This document shows positions 1-5,542 of a stretch of 7,599 bases of DNA, piece by piece; positions within the stretch are counted from its first letter, which is position 1; every line of letters begins with the position of its first letter. The DNA is from PWQG01 sp051747985 (lineage in GTDB: Bacteria; Pseudomonadota; Gammaproteobacteria; Pseudomonadales; Pseudohongiellaceae). The position numbers and the translations under genes are program-made. The notes beneath the pieces are model-generated. The model saw only the letters and a program-made list of their open reading frames with translations. It ran no database searches and was not told where the DNA came from. The stretch covers positions 1 to 7,599 of the forward strand of contig JBNJGU010000147.1 in assembly GCA_051747985.1 (NCBI GenBank), in the 5' to 3' direction.

Positions 1-1
1 G

Positions 2-169
2 GCCCGGTTGATGGGGGATGTCATCCACCTGCTGCATGATGGCCGCATGGATACCATACTGAGCAGTTTTGTCAGTGTGGCGGCTGATATGGACGAACGT
101 TCGCTGGACAACCTGGAGCTGCTCATCGCTGAAAAAAAGCGGCAGCAGGAGGAAGGCGGTGATGTCTGA
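2..169 (+). CDS. BlaI/MecI/CopY-family transcriptional repressor, C-terminal end (partial)
   Basis: Only the last 55 codons are in the window, and the 5' part lies upstream. The visible peptide runs from an ARLMGDVIHLL stretch through SSFVSVAADMDERSLDNLELLIAEKK to a charged QQEEGGDV tail. This resembles the C-terminal dimerisation part of BlaI/MecI/CopY proteins, where a short 'SFV' helix is followed by a 'sxeeLdeLexLI' helix. In this family an N-terminal winged helix binds the operator, and the protein is inactivated when a partner M56 membrane protease responds to a signal. The stop codon overlaps the start of an M56 protease gene by 8 nt, which is the usual arrangement of these pairs and supports the call. 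The DNA-binding domain cannot be seen, so the assignment rests on this tail plus the neighbour. I saw no BlaI-type operator (TACAnnTGTA) in the window; it is probably upstream of position 1. Confidence 0.75.
   Translation, partial: ARLMGDVIHLLHDGRMDTILSSFVSVAADMDERSLDNLELLIAEKKRQQEEGGDV
147..153 (+). promoter_or_regulatory. Shine-Dalgarno sequence of the M56 protease gene
   Basis: AGGAGGA lies 8 nt before the ATG at 162, inside the last codons of the repressor gene. This near-ideal ribosome binding site fixes the protease start at 162 rather than at the upstream in-frame codon near 69, and implies translational coupling to the repressor. Confidence 0.8.
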
Positions 170-1121
170 GTCGCTGTTACTGACACTTGGCTCTTTCGCC
201 GCTGTATGGGCCAGTGTCTGGTTGTTGTTGATGATGGTGTTGCTGACGCTGCATCGTCCGTTCCGTCCGGTGTTGTTCCGGCTGCATCCGGCCAGTGCAT
301 CGGCGGTGCTGTTGACCCTGTGCGCCGCGCCTTTTCTGGTCAGTCTGCTGGGTGCCGTATTGTTGTATCTTCCTCAGACCGAATCGGCGCTGGTGAGCCA
401 GCATTGTCATGAAGATTGTGCCGCTCATGCGCCCGTGACCGCATCCCTGGCGGTGGCGGTGACCGGTCTGGCGGCAAGCGGCCTGTTACTGGTTCTGCTG
501 GCAGGTCGGGCAGCGCGACACCTTGTGCGGGCGATGCAGCTGACCCGTCAGTTGCGGCCACTTTCGCGGTCACAGGGTGCAGGCTACCGTGAACTGGATT
601 CCGGCCAGCCCGTGGTGTTCACATTGGGCTGGCTGCGGCCCGACGTCTATGTCAGCCGGGGGCTGATCGACCGCTGTGACAATAGTGATCTGCAGGTGAT
701 ACTGGCTCATGAGCGCGCGCATCGCCGTCGTCGGGACAATCTCAGAATCCTGATCGGCAGGTTGCTGTGTCTGGTGGCCCCGCTGTCGTGGAAGCAGCGG
801 GTACTGGACGATCTGGAGCTACTCTCCGAGCAGGCCTGCGATTTTGCCGCGGCGCGGCGGTTCGGCACGGTATCCGTGGCCGGTACGCTGGTACGGGTCA
901 AGCGCATCCTGCAGGACACATTCATGGACTCTCCGGAACTTCAACGGTTCACGGGTGCCGAGGTGGAAGCGCGGGTCCGTGCCCTGCTGGGTTCCGGAGA
1001 GCGTGTCCTGTTGGGGCCATTGCAGCTGGGGATATTGCTGGCCGTGATCCTGACCCTGATCGTGCTGGGCGTGGAGCCGATGCACCATGCCACGGAATGG
1101 GCGCTGGGACTGATTGACTGA
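162..1121 (+). CDS. M56-family (BlaR1-like) membrane zinc metalloprotease, without sensor domain
   Basis: A 319-residue integral membrane protease. Seen: hydrophobic segments at about residues 4-29, 45-70, 91-114 and 285-303; the zinc-protease motif HERAH at 183-187 followed by RRRRDN; and a downstream EQACD (E223, D227) that fits the third zinc ligand region. In BlaR1/MecR1 the protease domain sits in the cytoplasmic loop between TM3 and TM4, and it triggers loss of the partner BlaI/MecI repressor. The same topology fits here, because the Arg-rich loops (31-42, 115-135) flank the protease side. Unlike BlaR1 (about 600 residues), the protein ends about 16 residues after TM4, so there is no penicillin-binding sensor domain. 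The predicted periplasmic loop between TM2 and TM3 holds H81-C82-H83-E84-D85-C86 and H89, a possible metal or redox sensor (inference). The gene overlaps the upstream repressor gene by 8 nt. Confidence 0.86.
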   Translation: MSESLLLTLGSFAAVWASVWLLLMMVLLTLHRPFRPVLFRLHPASASAVLLTLCAAPFLVSLLGAVLLYLPQTESALVSQHCHEDCAAHAPVTASLAVAVTGLAASGLLLVLLAGRAARHLVRAMQLTRQLRPLSRSQGAGYRELDSGQPVVFTLGWLRPDVYVSRGLIDRCDNSDLQVILAHERAHRRRRDNLRILIGRLLCLVAPLSWKQRVLDDLELLSEQACDFAAARRFGTVSVAGTLVRVKRILQDTFMDSPELQRFTGAEVEARVRALLGSGERVLLGPLQLGILLAVILTLIVLGVEPMHHATEWALGLID

Positions 1122-1175
1122 CAGGCCACCATCCTGGCACGGACCGTAGGCAACGGGATGGCGGTGGAATACACT

Positions 1176-1342
1176 CTGGTGGGCCATGCGGGAAATAAGG
1201 TAATGTTCAGAGTATTTGTGCGAACGCAAGTCGAAGCGCGATCCGCAGGCAAGGGTGGTTCCCTTGGCAAGGATCGCAACGATGGATTGCGTTCGTACAA
1301 ATGCTCTGATCATTACCTTATTTCCCGCATGGCCCCCACCAG
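1176..1342. repeat. 167-bp near-perfect palindrome (MITE-like element or giant hairpin)
   Basis: The left arm 1176-1229 (54 nt) is the reverse complement of the right arm 1287-1342 (56 nt), with three mismatches and one 2-nt gap. The 57-nt centre folds again: GCGATCC (1238-1244) pairs with GGATCGC (1271-1277), and CAAGGG (1250-1255) pairs with CCCTTG (1261-1266) around a TGGTT loop. The arms look more AT-rich than the flanks. Two of the three arm mismatches would be G-U pairs in the + strand RNA. The size and terminal inverted repeats resemble a non-autonomous palindromic element of the MITE or REP/BIME sort, but I do not recognise the family and see no clear target-site duplication. It fills most of the 224-bp gap between the protease and beta-barrel genes and could act as a transcription barrier or mRNA structure. 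The rest of the gap (1122-1175) shows nothing identifiable. Confidence 0.9.
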
Positions 1343-1345
1343 GCT

Positions 1346-2359
1346 ATGAGTCTTCGACGCGCCGACATGTTGCACTTGTTGCGAAAGCTTCCATGGGTGA
1401 CCCTGTTCACCTGCCACGCCGTATTGGCGGCGGAGGACAACGATCCGGATCCGCCGTTGACGGATGACGGCCGTGGCTGGGCGAGGGCTTTCTCGGAGAT
1501 GGAGCTGGTCGACGATGCCTGGAACTGGCTGGAGTCGCGCCGCGATGATGTATCGCAGAATGTGGATACGCTGGGACGTTCACTGGATGACTGGCTGGCG
1601 GGTGAGGTGGTTGGCGAAAGGGCCAATGAAAGCTATCTGCGCCTGAAGATCAACCAGAGGATGGGGCGTCATGACACGTATTTTTCCAATGTCCGTATCG
1701 GGGGAAGTCTGGATCTGCCGCGGGCCACGGAACGCTGGAAGCTGATTTTCGAGTCAGAAGACAACGAACGCAATTCCCTTCGCGAACAGCGCCTGGACAA
1801 CATCGTGCCGTCCTCTTTCAGTGGTGCGTTCAGCTATGAGCTCGAAGAACGTAATGGCTGGCGGTTCAATCATGATTTCGGTGTACGGGGGCGGCTGCCG
1901 CTGGATCCTTTCTACCGTTTCCGGACGCGTTTCGGGACGGAGCTCGGAGAGGAGTGGCAGCTGGGCCTGGACCAGCGTTCGTATTATTATCACACCGACG
2001 GGTGGGGCAATGATCTGCGACTGTACCTGGGGCGGCAACTGGCCGACACATTGCAGTTACGCCTGACCGGCGAGATGCATTATCGGCATCATATGCGCGA
2101 GACCGAGTTTGGCCAGTATGTGTCTTTACACCAGACTCTGGGTGAGCGCGAAACCATGAGTTATGAAGTGGGGCTGCTGGGGGTCAACCGGCCCAGTGTG
2201 CGGGTCAATGACTATTATGTGCAGATGGTCTACCGGAAGGCGATTTACGAGGACTGGCTGATTCTTGAAGTGGTTCCCCAGGTGCTCACGAAACGTGACA
2301 TGGACTGGCGGACCGATCCGCGCTTGCAGGTCAATCTGGAAATCTACTTTTTCGAGTGA
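1346..2359 (+). CDS. Exported protein of unknown function, probable outer-membrane beta-barrel
   Basis: A 337-residue protein that I do not recognise as a named family. The N-terminus looks like a signal peptide: basic residues R4, R5, R13, K14, then the hydrophobic run LPWVTLFTCHAVLAA, with likely cleavage after A28 or A29. A helical, acidic, Trp-containing region follows (about 44-90). From about residue 96 to the end the chain is a series of amphipathic strands with alternating polar and apolar or aromatic residues (YLRLKINQRM, WKLIFESE, LRLYLGRQL, LQLRLTGEMHY, LILEVVPQV). It ends in LQVNLEIYFFE, like the last strand of an outer-membrane barrel, although the final residue is Glu rather than Phe. 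The start is uncertain: ATG 1346 has no proper Shine-Dalgarno and lies 3 nt after the palindrome, while ATG 1367 (M8) would leave a 330-residue protein with a tidier signal peptide but also no SD. It follows the BlaI/M56 pair on the same strand and may or may not be its target. Confidence 0.8.
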   Translation: MSLRRADMLHLLRKLPWVTLFTCHAVLAAEDNDPDPPLTDDGRGWARAFSEMELVDDAWNWLESRRDDVSQNVDTLGRSLDDWLAGEVVGERANESYLRLKINQRMGRHDTYFSNVRIGGSLDLPRATERWKLIFESEDNERNSLREQRLDNIVPSSFSGAFSYELEERNGWRFNHDFGVRGRLPLDPFYRFRTRFGTELGEEWQLGLDQRSYYYHTDGWGNDLRLYLGRQLADTLQLRLTGEMHYRHHMRETEFGQYVSLHQTLGERETMSYEVGLLGVNRPSVRVNDYYVQMVYRKAIYEDWLILEVVPQVLTKRDMDWRTDPRLQVNLEIYFFE

Positions 2360-2378
2360 TCCATAAGGATGGCGGGGC

Positions 2379-2717
2379 CTACAGGGCGTCGTTGCCGGTC
2401 TCTCCCGTGCGGATGCGTACAGTCTGCTCCAGCGCCGTGACAAAAATCTTGCCATCACCGATGTGGCCGGTATTGGCGGCCTTGCAGATGGCCTCGATGG
2501 CCTGGTCGACCAGTTCATCCTCGATGGCGACCTCGACCTTGGCCTTGGGCAGAAAGTCGATGACGTATTCGGCGCCGCGATAAAGCTCAGTGTGTCCTTT
2601 CTGACGCCCGAACCCTTTCACCTCCGTCATGGTCATGCCGTTGACGCCCAGTTCGGACAGCGCTTCGCGGACATCGTCCGACTTGAACGGCTTGATGATG
2701 GCTGTGATCAGTTTCAT
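2379..2717 (-). CDS. glnK: P-II family nitrogen regulatory protein (GlnK/GlnB type)
   Basis: A full-length 112-residue PII protein. These cytoplasmic homotrimers bind ATP/ADP and 2-oxoglutarate, are uridylylated by GlnD, and control targets such as AmtB, GlnE and NtrB. Seen: N-terminal MKLITAIIKPF; T-loop TEVKGFGRQKGHTELYRGAEY with the modification site Tyr51; GDGK at 87-90; and the nucleotide-contacting end VRIRTGE with R101 and R103. The start at 2717 is fixed by the conserved N-terminus and by GGAG 9 nt upstream. The MKL start, VAIEDE and KAANTG segments and DAL ending are closer to GlnK than to GlnB as I recall the E. coli sequences, but T43 and D54 are GlnB-like, so the symbol is tentative while the family is certain. 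No amtB is adjacent. The gene converges on the beta-barrel gene with a 19-bp gap and no clear terminator. I saw no convincing sigma54 or sigma70 promoter in the 112 bp upstream. Confidence 0.95.
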   Translation of the reverse strand: MKLITAIIKPFKSDDVREALSELGVNGMTMTEVKGFGRQKGHTELYRGAEYVIDFLPKAKVEVAIEDELVDQAIEAICKAANTGHIGDGKIFVTALEQTVRIRTGETGNDAL

Positions 2718-2798
2718 GGGCGATCTCCGGGTGTCGGCTCTGTGTTTCAGTCTGCGGAGCGGAACTGTAGCACGGGAACCGCAAAAGCTCCATATCGT

Positions 2799-2821
2799 GG
2801 CCGAGCCCGCGGTGCTCGGCC
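2799..2821 (-). terminator. Hairpin after the hydrolase gene, possible terminator without U-tract
   Basis: GGCCGAGC (2799-2806) and GCTCGGCC (2814-2821) form a perfect 8-bp GC-rich stem with a 7-nt loop, 8 nt after the hydrolase stop codon. On the - strand no T-run follows directly; a TTTT comes only about 14 nt later. It may stop or stabilise the hydrolase transcript and separate it from glnK, but it is not a classic intrinsic terminator. Confidence 0.4.
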
Positions 2822-2829
2822 GGTAACGG

Positions 2830-3549
2830 TCATTTGACAGGTATGGCGGGGGATCCGGTGGATTCCGGGACCGGCAATGCATCCAGCCAGGGTTGCAGTT
2901 CCTCCCAGTCCAGTGGGAACACATGATTGGCATCCGGCACCAGCCGGGCATTGACGCGGGCGCCGGCGGCGGCCAGTTTTTCAGTGACATCGGGCAGACG
3001 ACGGTCCCATCGCAGCAGGTCATTCTCACCGATGCGGATATACACCGGCAGGCCCTGCAGGTTCTCCACCCGGCTGCGGTCCCGGATGATACCGGGCACC
3101 GCCACCACGCCGTAATAACGATCCGGGTGGCGGGCAGCGATCTCGATGGCGGAACTGCCGCCGTTGGAAACGCCGACCAGGAGGGATTTTCCATCCTGCA
3201 TCTGGGGCATGGCTTTCAGCTGTTCGACCGCTTCGGCGACACGTTCGCCGTTGCGACCGAAAAAGGAGCTGGAATCCGGCGAAACCGGCACCGCGATGGC
3301 CCAGCCACGACTGGCCAGTTCATATCCGAGCCAGAACTGGGCGCGGGCGATGTATTCATTGGCCGAACCGCCCGGCATCAGCACCACCAGGGGCCAGGGC
3401 GCCTCGCTACCGTCCCGGGCATCGAACACGAACACCTTCATTGTGCTGCCGTCTTCCAGCCGCAACACCTTTTCGGCGCCCGCATTGGCGTGCAGGAGGC
3501 TGCTGGCGGGCAATGCCAGAAGGATCAGCAATATACGCAGTGCTCTCAT
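2830..3549 (-). CDS. Secreted alpha/beta-hydrolase fold protein (esterase or dienelactone-hydrolase-like)
   Basis: A 239-residue protein. The N-terminus (MRALRILLILLALPASSLLHANA) is a clear signal peptide with likely cleavage after the ANA at 21-23, so the enzyme should act in the periplasm or outside the cell. The rest is a compact alpha/beta hydrolase. PLVVLMPGG (53-61) carries the oxyanion-hole strand and turn, GVSNGG holds nucleophile S128 in the G-x-S-x-G elbow, IRIGENDLLRW gives the acid D177 (or E175), and DANHVF gives H209. The triad is complete and well spaced, so it is probably an active serine hydrolase acting on an ester or peptide bond. The substrate cannot be told. Family candidates are dienelactone-hydrolase-like, feruloyl-esterase-like or PHB-depolymerase-like proteins. 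The Shine-Dalgarno before the ATG is weak. It lies 130 bp downstream of the two-TM protein gene and 112 bp upstream of glnK, and nothing here links it functionally to either. Confidence 0.85.
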   Translation of the reverse strand: MRALRILLILLALPASSLLHANAGAEKVLRLEDGSTMKVFVFDARDGSEAPWPLVVLMPGGSANEYIARAQFWLGYELASRGWAIAVPVSPDSSSFFGRNGERVAEAVEQLKAMPQMQDGKSLLVGVSNGGSSAIEIAARHPDRYYGVVAVPGIIRDRSRVENLQGLPVYIRIGENDLLRWDRRLPDVTEKLAAAGARVNARLVPDANHVFPLDWEELQPWLDALPVPESTGSPAIPVK

Positions 3550-3679
3550 CGGTGTCGGTTCCGGATCAGATTGTTACTGTGGCAGTCTATCAGCTATCGA
3601 TGGGTCGCATAGGGGCAATACGGCCAGATGACATGCCCCGGGCGACAATCCGCAGTCGATTGCGGTCAGTTGCAGGTTT

Positions 3680-4117
3680 CTACAGACCAATGACTTCCAT
3701 GCGCTCACTGTCGGCGACAGTCACGCGAGTGCCATCCAGTGTCGTGAAGGCACGATCACCGAGGTCGCGTTTGCGTACCCGGTAGGTGACCGGCTCGCCA
3801 TCGCCGGCATGAAGGATCACGGTCACCGGTTCCCGGGCCTCCTGCCAGCTTTGGTAATACAGCAGCGTGCCCAGCGTGATGCCGGCAGTCAGGGCAAGCC
3901 AGAACAGGACACGACCGGGCACGCGTGGGACGCGACGGTTGCGTGCCGCCGGGATATCGGAATCGGCGCGGGCTCCCCTGTCGTGCCAGGGGTTGTCGGC
4001 GGGTGCCGGGGAGGCACGATCGGACGGTCCGCGGGCAGAGCGGGGGCGGGCCCGGTAACGGACATACAGTGCCGCCGCGATGATCACTGCCAATGTCAGG
4101 AAGATTTTACCGAGCAT
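3680..4117 (-). CDS. Small two-TM membrane protein of unknown function
   Basis: A 145-residue protein that I do not recognise. The chosen start is ATG at 4117 (MLGKIFLTLAVIIAAALYV), because the first membrane segment begins at once. Earlier in-frame codons up to 4159 would add a non-hydrophobic MQSGARDSMCYHPG leader over the region that holds the divergent promoter. Seen: TM1 at about residues 3-19; an Arg/Pro/Asp-rich, probably disordered linker at 20-67, predicted cytoplasmic by its charge; TM2 at about 69-88; and a C-terminal soluble part of about 57 residues. That part is beta-like (VTVILHAG, VTYRVRKRDLG, TRVTVADSERMEVIGL) and probably periplasmic. No catalytic motif is visible. The 130 bp between this gene and the hydrolase (3550-3679) holds only a weak 5-bp hairpin near 3650-3665. 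The gene is divergent from the 72-residue membrane protein. Confidence 0.72.
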   Translation of the reverse strand: MLGKIFLTLAVIIAAALYVRYRARPRSARGPSDRASPAPADNPWHDRGARADSDIPAARNRRVPRVPGRVLFWLALTAGITLGTLLYYQSWQEAREPVTVILHAGDGEPVTYRVRKRDLGDRAFTTLDGTRVTVADSERMEVIGL

Positions 4118-4134
4118 CCCCGGATGATAGCACA

Positions 4135-4163
4135 TTGAATCACGGGCCCCGGACTGCAATAAT
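4135..4163 (+). promoter_or_regulatory. Sigma70-type promoter for the 72-residue membrane protein
   Basis: TTGAAT (4135-4140) and AATAAT (4158-4163) are separated by exactly 17 nt. They match the -35 and -10 consensus at 4/6 and 5/6 positions. The predicted transcript would start near 4170, about 22 nt before the ATG at 4192. The site lies in the gap between two divergent genes, where a promoter is expected. Confidence 0.6.
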
Positions 4164-4191
4164 CAGCCTGACTTTTACGGGGAGCGATACT

Positions 4192-4410
4192 ATGCAGCGA
4201 TTCGTGGCCATTCTGCAGGGATTCCTGGCCCTGGGTTGCGCCGGCCTGGCCATTGCCACGGCAGTCAATCTGGGCTTCATCCTGATGCGTCCGGACTCGG
4301 TCTCGGTCGCCAATGTGCTGGTGGCCCAGCTGCTGTGGATCGTGGTGCTGAGCGCCGCCGCGACCCTCCTGTTCCGTCGCGCCCGACGGAATCTGACCGA
4401 CAGTCGATGA
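4192..4410 (+). CDS. Short two-TM membrane protein of unknown function (72 aa)
   Basis: A 72-residue hydrophobic protein with two predicted membrane helices, about residues 5-32 and 41-61. A short polar turn (RPDSVSVAN) joins them and the tail is basic (FRRARRNLTDSR). By the positive-inside rule the C-terminus is cytoplasmic. The start is supported by a good Shine-Dalgarno, GGGGAG about 8 nt before the ATG, and by the promoter just upstream. Although the frame is open from about 4093, the polar upstream extension has no such site. No family is recognised and no functional residue stands out. It is followed after 39 bp by the ribF promoter, so it is probably transcribed on its own, although I see no clear terminator between them and read-through into ribF is possible. 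Confidence 0.72.
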   Translation: MQRFVAILQGFLALGCAGLAIATAVNLGFILMRPDSVSVANVLVAQLLWIVVLSAAATLLFRRARRNLTDSR

Positions 4411-4449
4411 TCCGATGTTGCCGGCCACTCCGTGTCCGGTTGCACTTTC

Positions 4450-4478
4450 TTGGGAAGGCTGTCATTTCAGGGTATAAT
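4450..4478 (+). promoter_or_regulatory. Strong sigma70-type promoter for ribF-ileS
   Basis: TTGGGA (4450-4455) and a perfect TATAAT (4473-4478) are separated by exactly 17 nt. The predicted transcript starts near 4485 and has a leader of about 55 nt before ribF. A small hairpin, CGGTC-TGGC-GACCG at 4496-4509, lies in the leader. The leader is too short, and lacks the conserved arms, for an FMN riboswitch. Confidence 0.75.
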
Positions 4479-4514
4479 CACGCGTTTTGCTGCGCCGGTC
4501 TGGCGACCGACCAG

Positions 4515-4542
4515 GGATCACCCGGCATGGATCATCCGGCAT
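4515..4542 (+). repeat. Tandem 14-bp duplication at the ribF start site
   Basis: GGATCACCCGGCAT (4515-4528) is followed immediately by GGATCATCCGGCAT (4529-4542), with 13 of 14 bases identical. Each copy ends in the AT of an ATG, so the duplication has produced two start codons 14 nt apart (4527 and 4541) in different frames. Only the first copy is preceded by A-G, which gives an AGGGA Shine-Dalgarno. Confidence 0.85.
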
Positions 4543-4544
4543 GA
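4527..4544 (+). promoter_or_regulatory. Five-codon leader ORF (MDHPA) overlapping the ribF start
   Basis: ATG 4527 opens a five-codon frame whose TGA (4542-4544) overlaps the ribF start codon as ATGA (4541-4544). Its Shine-Dalgarno, AGGGA at 4513-4517, is 9 nt away, which is better than anything ribF has on its own (only GGA at 4529-4531). Ribosomes could load here and restart on ribF, coupling the two. Translation of so short an ORF is an inference; it may simply be a by-product of the 14-bp duplication. Confidence 0.4.
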
Positions 4545-5506
4545 GAGTCATTGAATCGACCCGAGCGTTCCGGGAACGGCATTTGCACTGTGTCGCCACC
4601 ATCGGCAAGTTCGACGGGGTTCATCGTGGACATCAGGCCATTGTCGCCCAGCTGCTGGAGCAGGCGGCCCGCCATGCTGTTCCTTCCGTGGTGATCGTCA
4701 CGGAGCCACATCCAGAGGAGTTCTTTGCCCCGACGGAACAGGACTGCCCGGCCCGTCTCAGTGAGCCGAATGAAAAGATCGCGGTACTGGAGGGTCTGGG
4801 CGTGGATTATGTGTACCTGCTCCGCTTTGACCGGGACCTGGCTTCACTGAGCGCGCAGCGCTATATCGACGACATACTGGTCGAGGGGCTGGGGATCCGG
4901 GCCCTGATTGCCGGCAGTGATTTCCGGTTCGGACATCGTCGGCAGGGTGATTTCGCGCTGTTGCAACGCAGTGGCGGTCGGCACGGATTCGAGGTGATCG
5001 AGACGCAGAGCTGTTACCAGGACGGTGAGCGTATCAGCAGTACGGCGATTCGCGAACACCTGCAGCGCGGTGACTTCGATCAGGTCGAGGCCATGCTGGG
5101 GCGGCCCTACGCGATTGCGGGCGAGGTGGTGAAGGGGCAGCAACTGGGTCGCAACCTTGGTTTTCCGACCTGCAACGTGCAGTTGTACCGGCGCAGCCTG
5201 CCGTTGCACGGCGTGTATGCCTGTCAGGCACGGATCATCACGGCGGAGGGTGAGCACTTTGACTGGCCTGGCGCCGCCAACATCGGCTACCGGCCGACCG
5301 TGTCGCAGCGCCGGGAAGCGGTGCTGGAAGTCCATCTGCTGGACTACCAGGGCGACCTGTATGGCGCTGACATGACGGTGGTATTCCGCCACAAGATACG
5401 AGACGAGGAAAAATTCGATTCGCTGGAGGCCCTCAAGGCGCAGATTGCCCGGGACGTGGACCAGGTCCGGGCCAGTTTCCGGAGTGATACAGCGCATCAG
5501 AACTGA
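4541..5506 (+). CDS. ribF: Bifunctional riboflavin kinase / FAD synthetase
   Basis: A 321-residue cytoplasmic enzyme of the usual length. It phosphorylates riboflavin to FMN and adenylylates FMN to FAD. The N-terminal nucleotidyltransferase (FAD synthetase) domain shows GKFDGVHRGH (22-31, with the HxGH motif H28-H31), TEPHPEEFFAP (54-64), IAGSDFRFGH (123-132) and ISSTAIR (165-171). The C-terminal riboflavin kinase domain shows GRNLGFPTCN (203-212, with the P-T-x-N motif), NIGYRPT (247-253) and EVHLLD (263-268), in which E263 fits the catalytic glutamate. The start at 4541 gives the typical MRVI N-terminus; the frame is open from about 4487, but that would add 18 uncharacteristic residues right at the predicted transcript start. 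The gene is driven by the TATAAT promoter at 4473 and followed 28 nt later by ileS, a pairing common in gammaproteobacteria. Its start overlaps a five-codon ORF in a duplicated segment. Confidence 0.96.
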   Translation: MRVIESTRAFRERHLHCVATIGKFDGVHRGHQAIVAQLLEQAARHAVPSVVIVTEPHPEEFFAPTEQDCPARLSEPNEKIAVLEGLGVDYVYLLRFDRDLASLSAQRYIDDILVEGLGIRALIAGSDFRFGHRRQGDFALLQRSGGRHGFEVIETQSCYQDGERISSTAIREHLQRGDFDQVEAMLGRPYAIAGEVVKGQQLGRNLGFPTCNVQLYRRSLPLHGVYACQARIITAEGEHFDWPGAANIGYRPTVSQRREAVLEVHLLDYQGDLYGADMTVVFRHKIRDEEKFDSLEALKAQIARDVDQVRASFRSDTAHQN

Positions 5507-5521
5507 ACAGACCACAGGACT

Positions 5522-5542
5522 ATGAGTCAACCCGATGAGTGA
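5522..5542 (+). promoter_or_regulatory. Six-codon ORF (MSQPDE) overlapping the ileS start
   Basis: ATG 5522 begins MSQPDE and ends at TGA 5540-5542, overlapping the ileS start (5535) by 8 nt. The only Shine-Dalgarno-like sequence, AGGA at 5516-5519, is 2 nt from this ATG and 15 nt from the ileS ATG, so it is badly spaced for both. The small ORF may help ribosomes leaving ribF to reach ileS, or it may be chance. Confidence 0.25.

Noticed and set aside
69..161. N-terminal extension of the M56 protease to about position 69
   Set aside because: This stretch codes for the repressor's C-terminus in another frame, and a near-ideal AGGAGGA sits 8 nt before ATG 162.
1158..1349. Open frames on both strands through the palindrome, with matching peptides (FVRTQ, HYLISRMA)
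   Set aside because: The same peptides appear on both strands because the DNA is palindromic; no start signal or protein-like composition supports a gene.
2718..2798. Possible sigma54 promoter upstream of glnK
   Set aside because: GG and GC pairs occur but are separated by 7 nt instead of the required 10, so the -24/-12 pattern is not met.
3646..3665. Hairpin CCGCA/TGCGG (or alternative CAATC/GATTG) after the 145-residue protein gene
   Set aside because: The stems are only 5 bp and have no T-run on the - strand, too weak to call a terminator.
3707..3721. ACTGTC-GGC-GACAGT palindrome resembling a LexA box
   Set aside because: The spacing is CTGT-N5-ACAG rather than CTGT-N8-ACAG, and it lies inside the 3' end of the 145-residue protein gene.
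4479..4540. FMN riboswitch in the ribF leader
   Set aside because: The leader from the predicted start is about 55 nt, with one 5-bp hairpin and none of the conserved multi-arm elements.
4844..5530. A 228-codon open frame on the - strand opposite ribF
   Set aside because: It is fully antisense to a clear RibF and its translation has no recognisable family features.
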